Source: Porites lobata (Eukaryota; Cnidaria; Anthozoa; Scleractinia; Poritidae). Taken from it: a stretch of 64,000 nt of DNA. The position numbers were made by a program, and so were the translations under genes. Below, in pieces: positions 1 through 12,200 of the stretch. Below the pieces are notes generated by a model. It did no database searches. It had not been told where the DNA came from and saw nothing but the letters and a program-made list of their open reading frames with translations. Position 1 is the stretch's first letter, and every line of letters starts with the position of its first letter. Location of the stretch: assembly GCA_942486035.1 (NCBI GenBank), contig CALNXK010000127.1:357501-421500 (forward strand), in the 5' to 3' direction.

Positions 1-207
1 AATCAACTTCGTTATGTAGCGAAACGACCGGACACCTGCCTTGGAGGCTACCCTAAAAGTGAAAGTTCGCTTTCAAATTGATACTCTAGGTTGACAGCCA
101 GCTGAATAGTTTTTTGACACAGGTCAATGCAATGTTGTAACTAGTGATGTAGTTACTTCAGACCAAGAGGACTTTCCTTTTCATTATCCAATGTTTTACA
201 TTGCCAG

Positions 208-3200
208 GTCCACTTCCCCCACCATCTCCTCCTCAGGATGAAAAGGCAGTGATATCAGAAGTAGCTCCTGTAGCAGCCACAGCACCAGCAGCAGCACCAG
301 TACCACTACCTACCCCACCCCCAGTGGCAAAAGAGGACAGTTTACCCAGAGAACATACCAACAGTTTAAAGAAACCACAACCCCCTGCAGTACCCGAAGA
401 TGATGGATTTACAAGGTAACTGCTCTTGAGTGTCATACCGTAAACTGCTGCTTATACCCCCCCCCACCTACCTTTCATTAGCCCCCTTGGGTATACGTGT
501 AAGCCCCTCCTTTATAAGCCCACCTAAAACCCTTATGAAGGGGTATAAGCCCAGGGCTAATAGAAACGGCAGTTTAAAAGTTCGTCACGGACTTTTCCGT
601 GTCTACTGCTTGTGTAGAGGGTTTTTTTATCCCTCGTGCCGCGCGGGTTACTATAACCGAATACCGCGCATTAAAAGTCTCTGGCTCCTAGGGTAATGTT
701 AAGCGTCAACAGGTAACGGTTAAAAAAGGACACTGATTGAAAAAAGGGATAGCCCCCGCCCTCTCTTTCCGCTGCTTACACGAGGACTGCCGTGATGGAC
801 CTTATCACCAATAATCGATGTGCTGAAAAGAAACTGTTCACTACATCGCCTGGTGTGAAAACAACTTAGTGGGAAAAAATGGGAACGTGTGAATGTCCCC
901 ACACCCAAGAATTGCCAAAAGCTTGCACTAGCAAGTTTTCCAGTAGTCTGCTATACAGCTGTTTTTAGTGTCGTCACGCAAAGCTCCTTGCGTGACGATT
1001 GCGTGACGATACTAAAAACGGCTGTATAGCAGACTTCTTTTCCAGTCGTTCCCTTTACTTTGTATTTTTTATTTCATTTTATTTGATTTGTGTGTGTGTG
1101 TTTTATTGTTATAAATTTAGGAAAACAGAAACGACTCCTTCGGACGTTTTCCGGATCAATTTAGGTTTCTATAGAACTGCCCACCTACCCTAGTCTGCTA
1201 CACAGCCGTTTTTAGTGTCGTCACTTGCGTGACTACTCTAAAAACGGCTGTGTAGCAGACTAACCTACCCCTCCTCTAATCCAAAATTTTGCCCTAAGTG
1301 AGAATTAAGTGTTGTTGTTGGCTTAGCAAAGGGGTGGTTGGGCAGTTTCGCTCAAACCCAAATTAATCCCCCAACGTTGTGGCTTCTTTCGCCCAACTGC
1401 CCTCGCGCCGTCTCCCGCGCTTCTCCCGTTTGGCTAAAAGGAACCGGAAATGACTCAATGGGAAAACTTAGTTGTCTGCGTAGCAGTGTTACACAGCTCA
1501 TTCACGACCAAGGAAAAGTGGTCAAAAGTTATAAGCACTCTCAAGATGAATTCTTTTGATAAACTTACAGAATCCCCCCATTGCTGCCTCAACAAGTTTT
1601 AGGTAAGGTAGAGAGGGAATGCGTATTTTGTGGTTTTCTAGGACTCACAAACTGAATGCTCTTTCTTTACAGGGAGGCCAGGAAAGTTATCTTGAATAAG
1701 GGTCCCACCGGACTCGGTTTCAACATAGTTGGGGGTGAGGATGGTGAAGGCATTTTCATCTCATTTATTCTGGCTGGAGGTGTGGCTGATTTGAGTGGAG
1801 AACTTAGGAGAGGGGATCAAATTCTAGCGGTAATATTCGCTGTTAAACTTATTTTGACCCTTTAAAGTCCCAATATCTACATATAAATTCTCCATACTGA
1901 TGGTCATACATTTCCTTAAAGAATTAGTCGAGAGAATTTGATAACAGATCAAAGCATTTTCTTTTTAGTGATCCATTTGTCAACTCTCGTGACCATTTCT
2001 CTTGGCAACATATGGACATTGTTAGGAGAAAATTGATGTTGGTCACTATTGAGACTTAAAGGGTTAAATGATGAACATATGAATTTCATTGAAACTTATC
2101 TAGTCAGGAATAGTCCTTTGGCTATAGCTTTTGGCAAAACCGAACAATTTTCTGATCGTAATGAATTACCCACACAGACTGAACGGACAAAAAGATACTG
2201 ATTATCAGAGCACACTAAATATGATGTCGAACATTATAAATCATACTTTCAAACAAATACATTTTTACTTTTACCTTGATACAATCTGCTCTTTAACTTT
2301 CTTTCCTGTTGGTAAAGATTTAACAGATCTCCTTTAATGAGAAGTACTGCTAATTCTGTCCCTCCCATTAAGAAAAGGCTAGTACGTTATTGGTAGTTTC
2401 GTATTCCTAAAGTATCTTCGGGGTATCTTCGTGTATTTCCGATATTCATCGCAACATCTTCGTAACTGTTACAAGCGTCAGGCAAAGACTAAGGGCGCTT
2501 TCCATTTGTCAGAACTGACCGGCCAGACCATTCCCGTCGTAATGAGAATTTCACTATTAATCAAAACTATCCATCCAGTTAAATAAACAGTGTGCGTGAG
2601 GCAAAGAGTTCTGACAAATGAGTCCCCCCCGGCAGGATTCAAACCTATCCTTCCGTGATTCTTACTGCGCGATCTGACCTCTGAGTTACCGAGGAACTCG
2701 CTTAAAATTTATTAGATTCGTAAGTGACACTAGTCTGCTACACAGCCGTTTTTAGTGTTGTCACGCAACGCTCCTCCCTCCCTCCCTCCTTGTGGGGAGG
2801 AGCGTTGCGTGACGACACTAAAAACGGCTGTGTAGCAGACTAAGGTGACACAATCAGCAGTGTCGTTGCCTCATGGGTGGTAATAAATAATGAAAGATGA
2901 TTGGTTGATCCTGATTGGATCAATGAAGGGTTTCTGGGAAAATGCCCACCTACCCCTCCCCTAAGCCAACATTAACACTTCCTTCTCGCTTAAAGCATAA
3001 TGTTAGCTTAGGGGAGGGGTAGGGGGTAGTTTGCCAGAAACCTAAGTTGACCCAGATGATTACTGTTTTCTTTTAGTTTGAGGTTCTTAAGTACTAACGA
3101 AATGTTGTATCAGTCGAAGTTGGTCTAACTCAACCTGTGTATGTGAATATTCATATCAGAGTAAGCGTCATCTCGGGAGTTATTTCCTTCGATATAATTT

Positions 3201-6200
3201 ACTAGGCTAAGTTAATTCAATATTCTATGTTCAACAGCGCTAATGTGTTCTCATTAAAATTTAAAACAAAATGTGTAACCCTGTTTTATCAAACATGGTT
3301 TTAAGGATGTTTCTTCCGTTTTTTAAATGGGACTTGTGTTTGAAAATCCCCTTTATGCGGGAAACACCTTGACGGCTGAAGGGTAGAAGCAGGGCTGAAA
3401 TCACTGATGAAGTTTCTTCCGTGTGTAACGGTGTTTTGAATTGGCGTCTACCACGGCGAAGACGCGGGGAATAAATTATAAATAACGAAACAAGGCATAT
3501 AAAACAAAGAAAGTGCTTTCACAAATCGTGGCGCCGTGGAAATCCCTCTCCTTTATATGCGTTTTGTTTTCAATTTCCCGGACGTAAATACACATCCCCC
3601 ATAGGTGATGGAAGTAGCTTGAGAACATTTTGAACGATACATGCTCTTCCCCTAATTTAATACCTCCATTCATTTATTTGTTTACATAGATATTAATTTT
3701 CACTGCACTTTTTTGTCTGTAGGTTAACGATATTGATTTATCAGACGCCACTCACGAAAAAGCCGCGGCCGCTCTGAAGGGTGCGGGAAGTACAGTGGCG
3801 ATCCTGGCTCAGTACAAACCAGAAGGTAAGCATTGATCCTTCCGCGGTTTATTTCAAGTTTTGATTAATATCCATTGGCACTACTGGAAAGAGCGCCTGA
3901 AAATTGGTAAACGTACCTAGTTTGAAGCTGATACGTTAAAAGCGAGCGAAGGTATTGCTCTACAAAGTTGCCAAATTTTACAGACATTTGTTTTGAGGGG
4001 GGCAGGTTGATTGCGAAGCTATATCTTTGCTAGCTTTCAACAAATCACGTTCAAACTTTGCATCTTAACCAACTTCAAGGCGTTCTTTTTAGCCGTGTTG
4101 ACAAATTGTCGCTAACTTTCCCAGTCAAAAGTTGAAAAAAACCCTGGAAGAATCTATTGCCTTGGTTTATTGCTTGATAAGATCTTTGCAGCCTTATTTT
4201 CATCGCAAGGAATTTTCCTGCTCGTCAGTGTGCGAATTGATACGGCTATGGATGTCAAATTTCCTGCAAATTGAATTTTGCAATATATTTTTTAATCTAT
4301 TATCTCCTCAAGTGGTATTTTTTGAGGTCCTTCAAAACGTGAATATGTCAAGATGGAAAATAAATCTAATTCTTAATCCTGTCGAAAATTCAGATTTGCG
4401 GTTCACACTCTCTTTGGCTGCTATTTGAGGTCAAGAAGTACCCGTTTTCATGTAGCACTCCTACCGCGGCGTTTTTTTGCCCAAAACCACACGATACGGT
4501 GATAAGACGACAAAAATAAAAACGTCAACGGTGGTCGAAAAACTGTAAGTTCTATAGCTTTATATTCTATAATGTTTCTTCTGTAACTTTATCTTTCTTC
4601 AAAGTTGCCTTCGTTTAGATCGAGTGTGTAGTGAAACGCGTTTATCGCTGTTCTTTATGGTGAAAAATTCACGAAAAATTCCAAATTTGTTTTTTTTTTG
4701 AAATTCGAAAGGGTAAATAGAACTTTGTGAAAATATAGCCAGAGAGGTTTCTTTTGAATGGTCACACCTTAGAATTTCACTTACGGACTCAAAATTAAGT
4801 TACAACTGTTTAAAAAACAAATCCTGCCGGCTGAAAGTACTGTCACTAAGAGGTTTCATATTAAGGGTTTATACCGCAAGAATAAATACTGAAGAAGTTT
4901 CTTTTCAATTGAAACGCCATAGGATTTTCTTTACAAACTCAAAAGTTAGATAAATATCATCTCGCCATAACTTTGTCTGGATCGGTCAGATCGTGAAATG
5001 TCTGTTTTAACACCTGCATGTGTAATCTAGCGAGGCGATAAGTGTTCTTCGGCGCTTGTTTTGAAACATTATTTTTTGACTTGGCCGCAATTACTTTTGG
5101 TCTTTCCTGATATTCATTGTCTTATGTTTGTATAAATGAAGTGCCGGGCGTCGAAAAATTGAAAAAAATAAATAAATAACTGTCATTTAAAAAAAGACAT
5201 TAAACTTGACCTCTCATTTTTCAAAAATATTGTCTTGCATATGGGCTTTAAATACTTTGATTGGCAGAGTGGTCTTGAGGAGAGTTAGTTTGATATCATT
5301 AAGATACAATTTTCGAAAAGAGGAAAAGCTATATATTTTATGATAATATGTAAATAATTAAATTTCTACCTTCTTTGATAATAAGGCTTTTTTGTGACCC
5401 TAAAATTTGCGCAGAGATAAAAGCTTGCGACCAGATTGATTTTGATAGTGATACTGGATAAAGAAATAATAATAATAATAATATTCCGTTCATAAATGTT
5501 TATTTCGTACCTTTTTATGACGGCTGGTCATCCTTCATATTTGCGTTTTGGTAGAGGGCAGAATATTTCTTAAGTGCCAAAATTGTCTCGACGGAATATC
5601 AGTTGTAGACTGTTGTTATCAATGGATTGATTTGCCGAAGAATCGACATAAATTGGACGCTGAATCGTGAGAGGTTGATTGGCATTTTGTCTAAAAATAA
5701 ACTCCGTATTGCCTTCTTGGTCTTATCTGTTTGACAGCACTGTCTTCATTCGCCATCTCGTGGCTAAGGAAGCAAATAGACGTCATTCCTGAACCAGTGA
5801 TCATACCCTAGACTAATATTCTTTCTTACAGACTTTGTGTTTTGTTTTTATTCTGCTGGAGTATTTTAATTTTGCGGTCAATCGTGGATCGATAAACAAT
5901 AGTTTTGTACACCAGGAGGAATTCAGCTTGATAGACTATTAAATATGAATGGCTGAAAGGTATTGTGTTTTCCTCCGAGTTGAATTGCTACTAAATACGT
6001 TTCCGTCGCTCGTGATCGGTACTTCTCGCAGCGAATAGCCATAAAACTCCAAAGCGGAACCGTGGTTATTTGGCTTTTCCGTACTCGATTACCGCGCCTA
6101 GATATGCACAATATTGAGCTCGATTGTCGTTTCAACATCCCACGAGTTTGATCAGTCGAGACAGATCGTGAAACGCCTATTGCGTTACATTGGCTAATCT

Positions 6201-9200
6201 CGTAGGCGTTTTATCCTCACTGATCTGCTTTTAGAACCTTAGCTAGGAGTATTTCTGGCGCTAGCCTATTGATAAACAGATCCACAACATGTGGTTATGT
6301 ACGTGTATGTATGAAGATGAGTTTGACGCAATTTGCATATTGCATTCAGTCGACCGAGCGCTCTTATATAGTTACTTTGCCCTCCGTCTGAGCGCGCTGC
6401 TTTCATGTATTCCTGTGCTGTTCATACAGCCCATCTTACTCCTGTCTTTCCTTCACAGAATACAACCAGTTTGAAGCGAAAATTCACGATATTCGCGAGA
6501 AGATGATGAACAGCGGTAGTCCAGGAACTCTTCGAACGTCTGTGAAACGCCAGCTTTACGTGAGGTAGGGAAGCAAACGAAAAACCACCGTAAATATTTC
6601 AACTACTTGGAGAGTTTTTTGGTCGTAAACAACTGTGCTTTCTGTCTCTCTCAGTCCATTGACGGTGTCTTTATTTTACGTACAAAAACGTAGCCAAATT
6701 TGTCCTTTTCTCCTGTTTGGATTTCGTCGTGGGTCGCCAGCTCTTTTTGTGAACGAGAAGATAAATGAAGAAACTAACCATCAGGAACGCGTCGAGTGTT
6801 TCTAAACAGATCCGTACAAATGTTGTCAAATGAAAATGTTTAACATTTGACATTGAGTAAATTGCATTCTTTAAATAACGTTCATTTCTCAAGACGCCGG
6901 TATGAGTGATTTTCATGTTCTTCCGAGCGATATTTCTGAGAGCTAGCCAAAGTAAGTGTTGAAATATTGACTTTTTATGTGAATACTGCTCAACTGCCAG
7001 TTTTTATCCCCTAAGACATTAATTTCCTTATAAAGATTTAATAACATGTATTTAAGCTATAGAACAAACAAATTAATATTCCGGTATTCAACGGGAAGGA
7101 GTGTTTCTTAGTATGTGTAGCAAGAATAACCTTGCGTGACACTGCCTCTCTGTTGTGAATATTACTCGCGCGTGACAACTCAATTTAACCCCTGTTGCTT
7201 TTTAAATTGGATCAAGTGCGAACGAAAACACTTAAAACATGTTATGAAAACACGTTATAAGGGAGCTTAAGCAACAACGACGGCGACGGCGACGGCGACG
7301 GCAACAAGAACGGCAAAAAAGCAATAGGCTTAGATTGGCGCAACAACAACTCTGCACGTGCATCACGCTTTTTTGTACATTTTTTGGCGTTACTGCACGA
7401 CTACGACGTGAAAACGCCTAATTTCACGTTTTGTGGAGGACATGAACACAAGAAAACCACTTTCTTTTTCTTTTTCTTTTCCTGAACTGGGATGCAGTCT
7501 TATGGAATTCAACTCCAGAACAAATTGCCAACATTTGTCTAATTGAACGAGATGGAATAAGCGCTATAAAGTTTTAAGCAGTGCGACTTCACTGTTCAAG
7601 TGACCTTTCGGTAGCCACTGCCGTCGTTGTTGATTAAGTTCCCAGTTACTGCGAGTCAGTTAACCCTGAAAGTCCCAATATACAACTACAAACTTTTCTT
7701 ACTGATATCCACTCATTTCCTATTCCCAGTACTCGCTCGCGTAACACTGGCCTTAATTCTGACCGATCACTAGCGAGAGCTCCATTTCAGGCGTGTGTGT
7801 GCGTTTCTCCTTCGGGAGTGGCTATCTGTGTATAAATAGACCTATTCGGCTAACTCAATGTTGTACCCAATTCAAACCCTTTGGGAATAAAACGTTTTGT
7901 TTCAGGAATTTCCATATCATTTAAATGTGAATGCCACATTATAATGCAAATACAATACACAAAGAATCTTATCCCCGGGAGATTTGAATTGGGTACAACA
8001 CTGAGTTAGCCGAATAGGTCTATAAACACGTGTGTAAGCAAATTTGTCCAGTTTGGCTGCAAGGGCGGGAGGATTGGATTCATGTGCCGTCAAAGCTCCT
8101 TGTGGACGTGGGGTTGGTCTACACCCGTTTTTCTTTGTGGTTCGTTAGTGACCCTCCCTTCCTCCCTCTTTTTTTTCTTATCTTGGTTTAGTCCTATCGC
8201 CTTCTCGCCTGCGGACTCACATGTCCCGTAACTCATCTCTTTGAGTCCCCAGGCGTTTATTAAGCGAGCGTGCCATCCGCTGGGAATAGATTACTAAGCA
8301 ATGTTCCCTTAGATAGTCATTTAATTCTCACAACTATTTCTCTTGATTATGTATCAATATTGTGAAGAGAAAATTGATGTTGGTCACTATCAATTTAACC
8401 CCTTTTGCTTTTTAAATCGAATCAAGTGTGAACGGACCATTTTAAACCCCCTTATGAAAACACCTCATCACGCGTCACGCAGCTTGCCAAAGTTGACCCA
8501 CCAAAGTAAATGAAAATATAGAGGTGCTGAAAAAAGTGAGGAAACATTTCAGTAACACATTTAAAACGACGGGGAAGAAAGGTACCGATGCCCAATACTC
8601 AAAAAGATCAAAACGAATTGCGGTGGGGTTTTTGAAAACTGCTCAGGTTAACTGTTTTTCATAGTTTTCTGTGTGAGAGTATGGTTTTTACACTCGGTGG
8701 TTCTTGTGTCTTGACCCTTTAATTTTGTTATTTGGAATAGCCTGTTCCAGGCGTTCAAAGTCTCCCCTCCTCGTTTTTCCTCCTCGTTTTCCCCGCGTAC
8801 GTTTTACCTGGCTCCCCACCATCTGAACTCCGCGCTCTACTATTTAAATGTTTAGAACAGGCCACATTTGGAAGTAATTTCTCCGGAAAGAGTATATTTC
8901 AGAGAGTAATTGGACAACTCATGGAACTCTTTGTTGTGCTTTTAGGCCGCTCGTGCACTTCGTTCGGTCAAATGGGACACCTCATGACTTTATGACAGTC
9001 TCGTGAACCTCCGGCTGTCAATGTCTGAAGTCAGAAGTACGATTCTGGGAGGGACGTTTCCCACCCAACCCTCCCTAGTCTGCTACACAGTCGTTTTTAG
9101 CTCCTTCCCAGAAACGGTTTTTGTAGAGGAGCGTTGCGTGACGACACTAAAACGGCTGTGTAACAGACTAACCCCTCCCTTAATAGACTATAACCCAATG

Positions 9201-12200
9201 TCACTGTACAGTCGAACCTCTAGAAAGCGGCCACCATCGTGAAAGTGTTACGTAACCGCTTAAGAGAGATGTGTCAGGAGCCCAAATGATGGGCTCCTGG
9301 ATGTGTACAGTAATGTACCAACAATTTTGTCCGCCGGGAATCTGGTAACTGGCCGTTCAACCGTTTAAGCCTCAGTCATATCAACCATGCAAATTCTCAA
9401 CACTGTTCTTCGTACGTTTCTCTTTTTACTGCTTGAGAGAATTTAAGCATGAATACTATGGTCACTACCGGAGCTTAAAGGTTTGAGTTTCGACTGTAAT
9501 TCCATTGAAGAAAATTTGATTTTATATTATCTATCTCATCCAGGGCTTTGTTTGACTACGACAAAACTAAGGACAGCGGTCTCCCCAGCCAAGGACTTAG
9601 TTTCAAATATGGTGATATTCTTCACGTGACTAATGCCAGTGATGACGAGTGGTGGCAAGCGAGGCGGCTGAATGCTCTGGGGGAGGAGGAAGGGAGAGGT
9701 GTTATCCCCAGCAAAAGGAGGCAAGTGAACTGTTGGTTGTATGTGTTTTCTTTGTTTTTGCTTCAGTGCTCCTTGGAAAGTCAGTTTTAGTCGTCGTCCA
9801 TTTATTGTGAGTCCGTTACAAGTAACGCAGCATCTTAGCTGACAATTTTACTACCTGCCCAAGATATGTTTTGTCTCTTGTCACCCCTCTCTCGTAACAG
9901 ATAAAATATGATGTAAGGGACGGACCATTAGAAAAGGGAAGGGAGGGGTGGGAAAAAAGCCAAAAAGGTCCATACACAATAGAAATTAACGCGAAAATGA
10001 ACGCTGCTGCCGGAAGAGGCAGAAAAAAAAAATAAACACACACTAAGTTAAATTAAAACATACACAGAAAAGCAGAAACTCGCCCACTCACACCCCTTCA
10101 CTTCTCTTATGGTCGGTCCATAAGCTAGCGTACGGGGTTAGGAATGCGGATGTTAACTCGTAAAGGGTTCTGGAAAAGCCTCAGTTTGTTGTTGCTCTTT
10201 TATTATTTTAATATTATTATTTTTTAACTTTTTAAATTTTTCTTCTGTTCGGTCGCGGGACCCTTAATTTTACTCTGTCGATGTTTTAGGGTCGAAAGGA
10301 GAGAAAAGTCTAGAATGAAGTCGGTGAAGTTTTCAAGAACGAGCGAGGATAACAAAACGAAGGTAAGTATTTCCAGCAAGCTGTTGATATGACGCCTTTG
10401 AGTGAAAATCTTCAACGCTAGAAATGGTTCTGACATACTTTCATGCATTAGTAATGCGCCGGACTCACTCGCTAAGGCCCAAGTTCACCCATACTGTTTT
10501 GGGCGCATGTATTTTTTCTGTTTTGAAACAGTTCGTGTAAACGAAGAAAAATGTCAGAGGCTTCTTCAAGGCAAGAAAAATAATTATTGTTTTCTTAACT
10601 GAGCCCGTGAATATTGTGAGGAGGAAATTGGTGGTGGTCACTCTTTATACTCGTTAGACTGTGCACAGTCTTCTATTTTTCCGTGCGATTGTTTTGAGCG
10701 ATATAGCTGAGCTCGAGCGGTCGCTATTTTGATTTCACGTGGTAAGAAACTTTTGAGAAGTGTAACATTTGGTTGGAGGGTGTGGATCTCCTCCACCACC
10801 CATTCCGGTCCTCACGAACGATTTGCAATCCCCCCCAGGTTCGCTCTCCAAACAAGATGGCAGCCCGTACTCTCAAACTCGAAGATTGAACTCCACTATC
10901 GCACGGGAAATAAAAAAACCCTTTTTAATCGTTGATTTCGGAATTTTTAAACTCTGTGCGCAGCATGCAAAGCGCTCTTGTTTAACAGAGGCTTCGTTCT
11001 CCTTTGACTGACTGCCTTGGAATGCATATTCATTTTTTTTCTGTAGACCTCCTTCAATGACGGACCAGGTGGTCGCAAGCGTAGCTTTAAATTTTCCAAG
11101 AAATTGCCATTCTTCAAGAAGGATTCAGAAAACGAGCAAACGAGTGACGTAGAACCAAGCTACACCTCAAACGCCAGCGACAGTGAAAGCAGTTATAGTG
11201 CACGCGCGGAGGATAATATCCTGTCGTACGAGGCTGTTGTGCAACATGAGTTAAAGTACACCAGACCAGTTATAGTACTGGGGCTACTTAAGGACAGAAT
11301 CAATGATGACCTCATCTCAGAATTTCCGGATAAATTTGGCAGCTGCGTACCCCGTATGTACCATTATTTTGCCTCGTTTTTAATTAATTAATTTTTAATT
11401 TAATTTTGGAGTCTTTGTTGCCTCGTAAATAACCTAGCATTTGCCCACGTGGCGTTTTCTTGAGGGTGGGAGTAGTCAGGGACAATTCTGTGGTTTTTCT
11501 GAACAGGTTGTCAAGCTAATTCAGTCTAGAGAAAGTCAATTCAACTGCGACTTCAAAAGTTTTCCCGCGTTTATCATCATTTGTATGTGACGCACCTGTC
11601 AGCTGTTTCACATTTTCCCGCTCTTTTCCTCGAATTCTCGCTTTTCCTGTCCTTTTTTCCCAGTTTCACATTTTCCCGCGCTTCTCGTTGTGTTCCAAGT
11701 TTTCCCGCTCTCCTTCCGGGCTTCATTTTCCCGCGCTTGCAACCAGCTTCACGCTTCTGCACCGGCCACCGGTTGCTTCTGTTCAGTTTATTGTGTTCTT
11801 TGCGTCTCTTTTGACTGGCTAGCCTTGCAAAGGGATTTGTTGTTTCTGAGTGTTTTTTTCGCACAGCGTCCCTCGTAACAAATCCAAAGAAGAGTGATGG
11901 TTAATGAAGATAAGAATGTTTAAAATGTTGCGCTTGGTGTTGTTAACTTATTACCAGCCCTTGACCAAACATTTTTTCCTCTTGACAGACACGACACGCG
12001 AGAGGAGAGATTACGAAGTGGACGGACGTGATTATCATTTCGTGGATTCTCGCGAGGAGATGGAAAAAGCGATTCAGAATCACATGTTTATTGAAGCGGG
12101 CCAGTATAATGAGAACCTCTACGGAACGAGCGTACAGTCAGTAAAAGAAGTAGCAGAAAAGGTAAAGTTATTATCCGCTGTTCGCACACTGACGAACAGT

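Larger units (their letters stand above)
7187..8465. repeat. About 80-bp direct repeats bracketing a 1.1-kb block of nested elements
   Basis: A segment beginning CAATTTAACCCC and containing GCTTTTTAAAT and ATGAAAACAC occurs at about 7178-7256 and again at about 8391-8468, with scattered mismatches. Between the copies lie the MITE at 7261-7643, a CCCTTTAAAGTC-type element and the fold-back at 7837-8022. Confidence 0.55.

Noticed and set aside
2622..2703. Functional tRNA gene
   Set aside because: The acceptor stem halves do not pair, so it is kept only as a tRNA-derived remnant.
9544..9790. Read-through coding after the DLG SH3 exon as an 80-residue protein
   Set aside because: Sequence after RR is not DLG-like, while splicing from the GC donor at 9721 gives the conserved HOOK sequence in phase.
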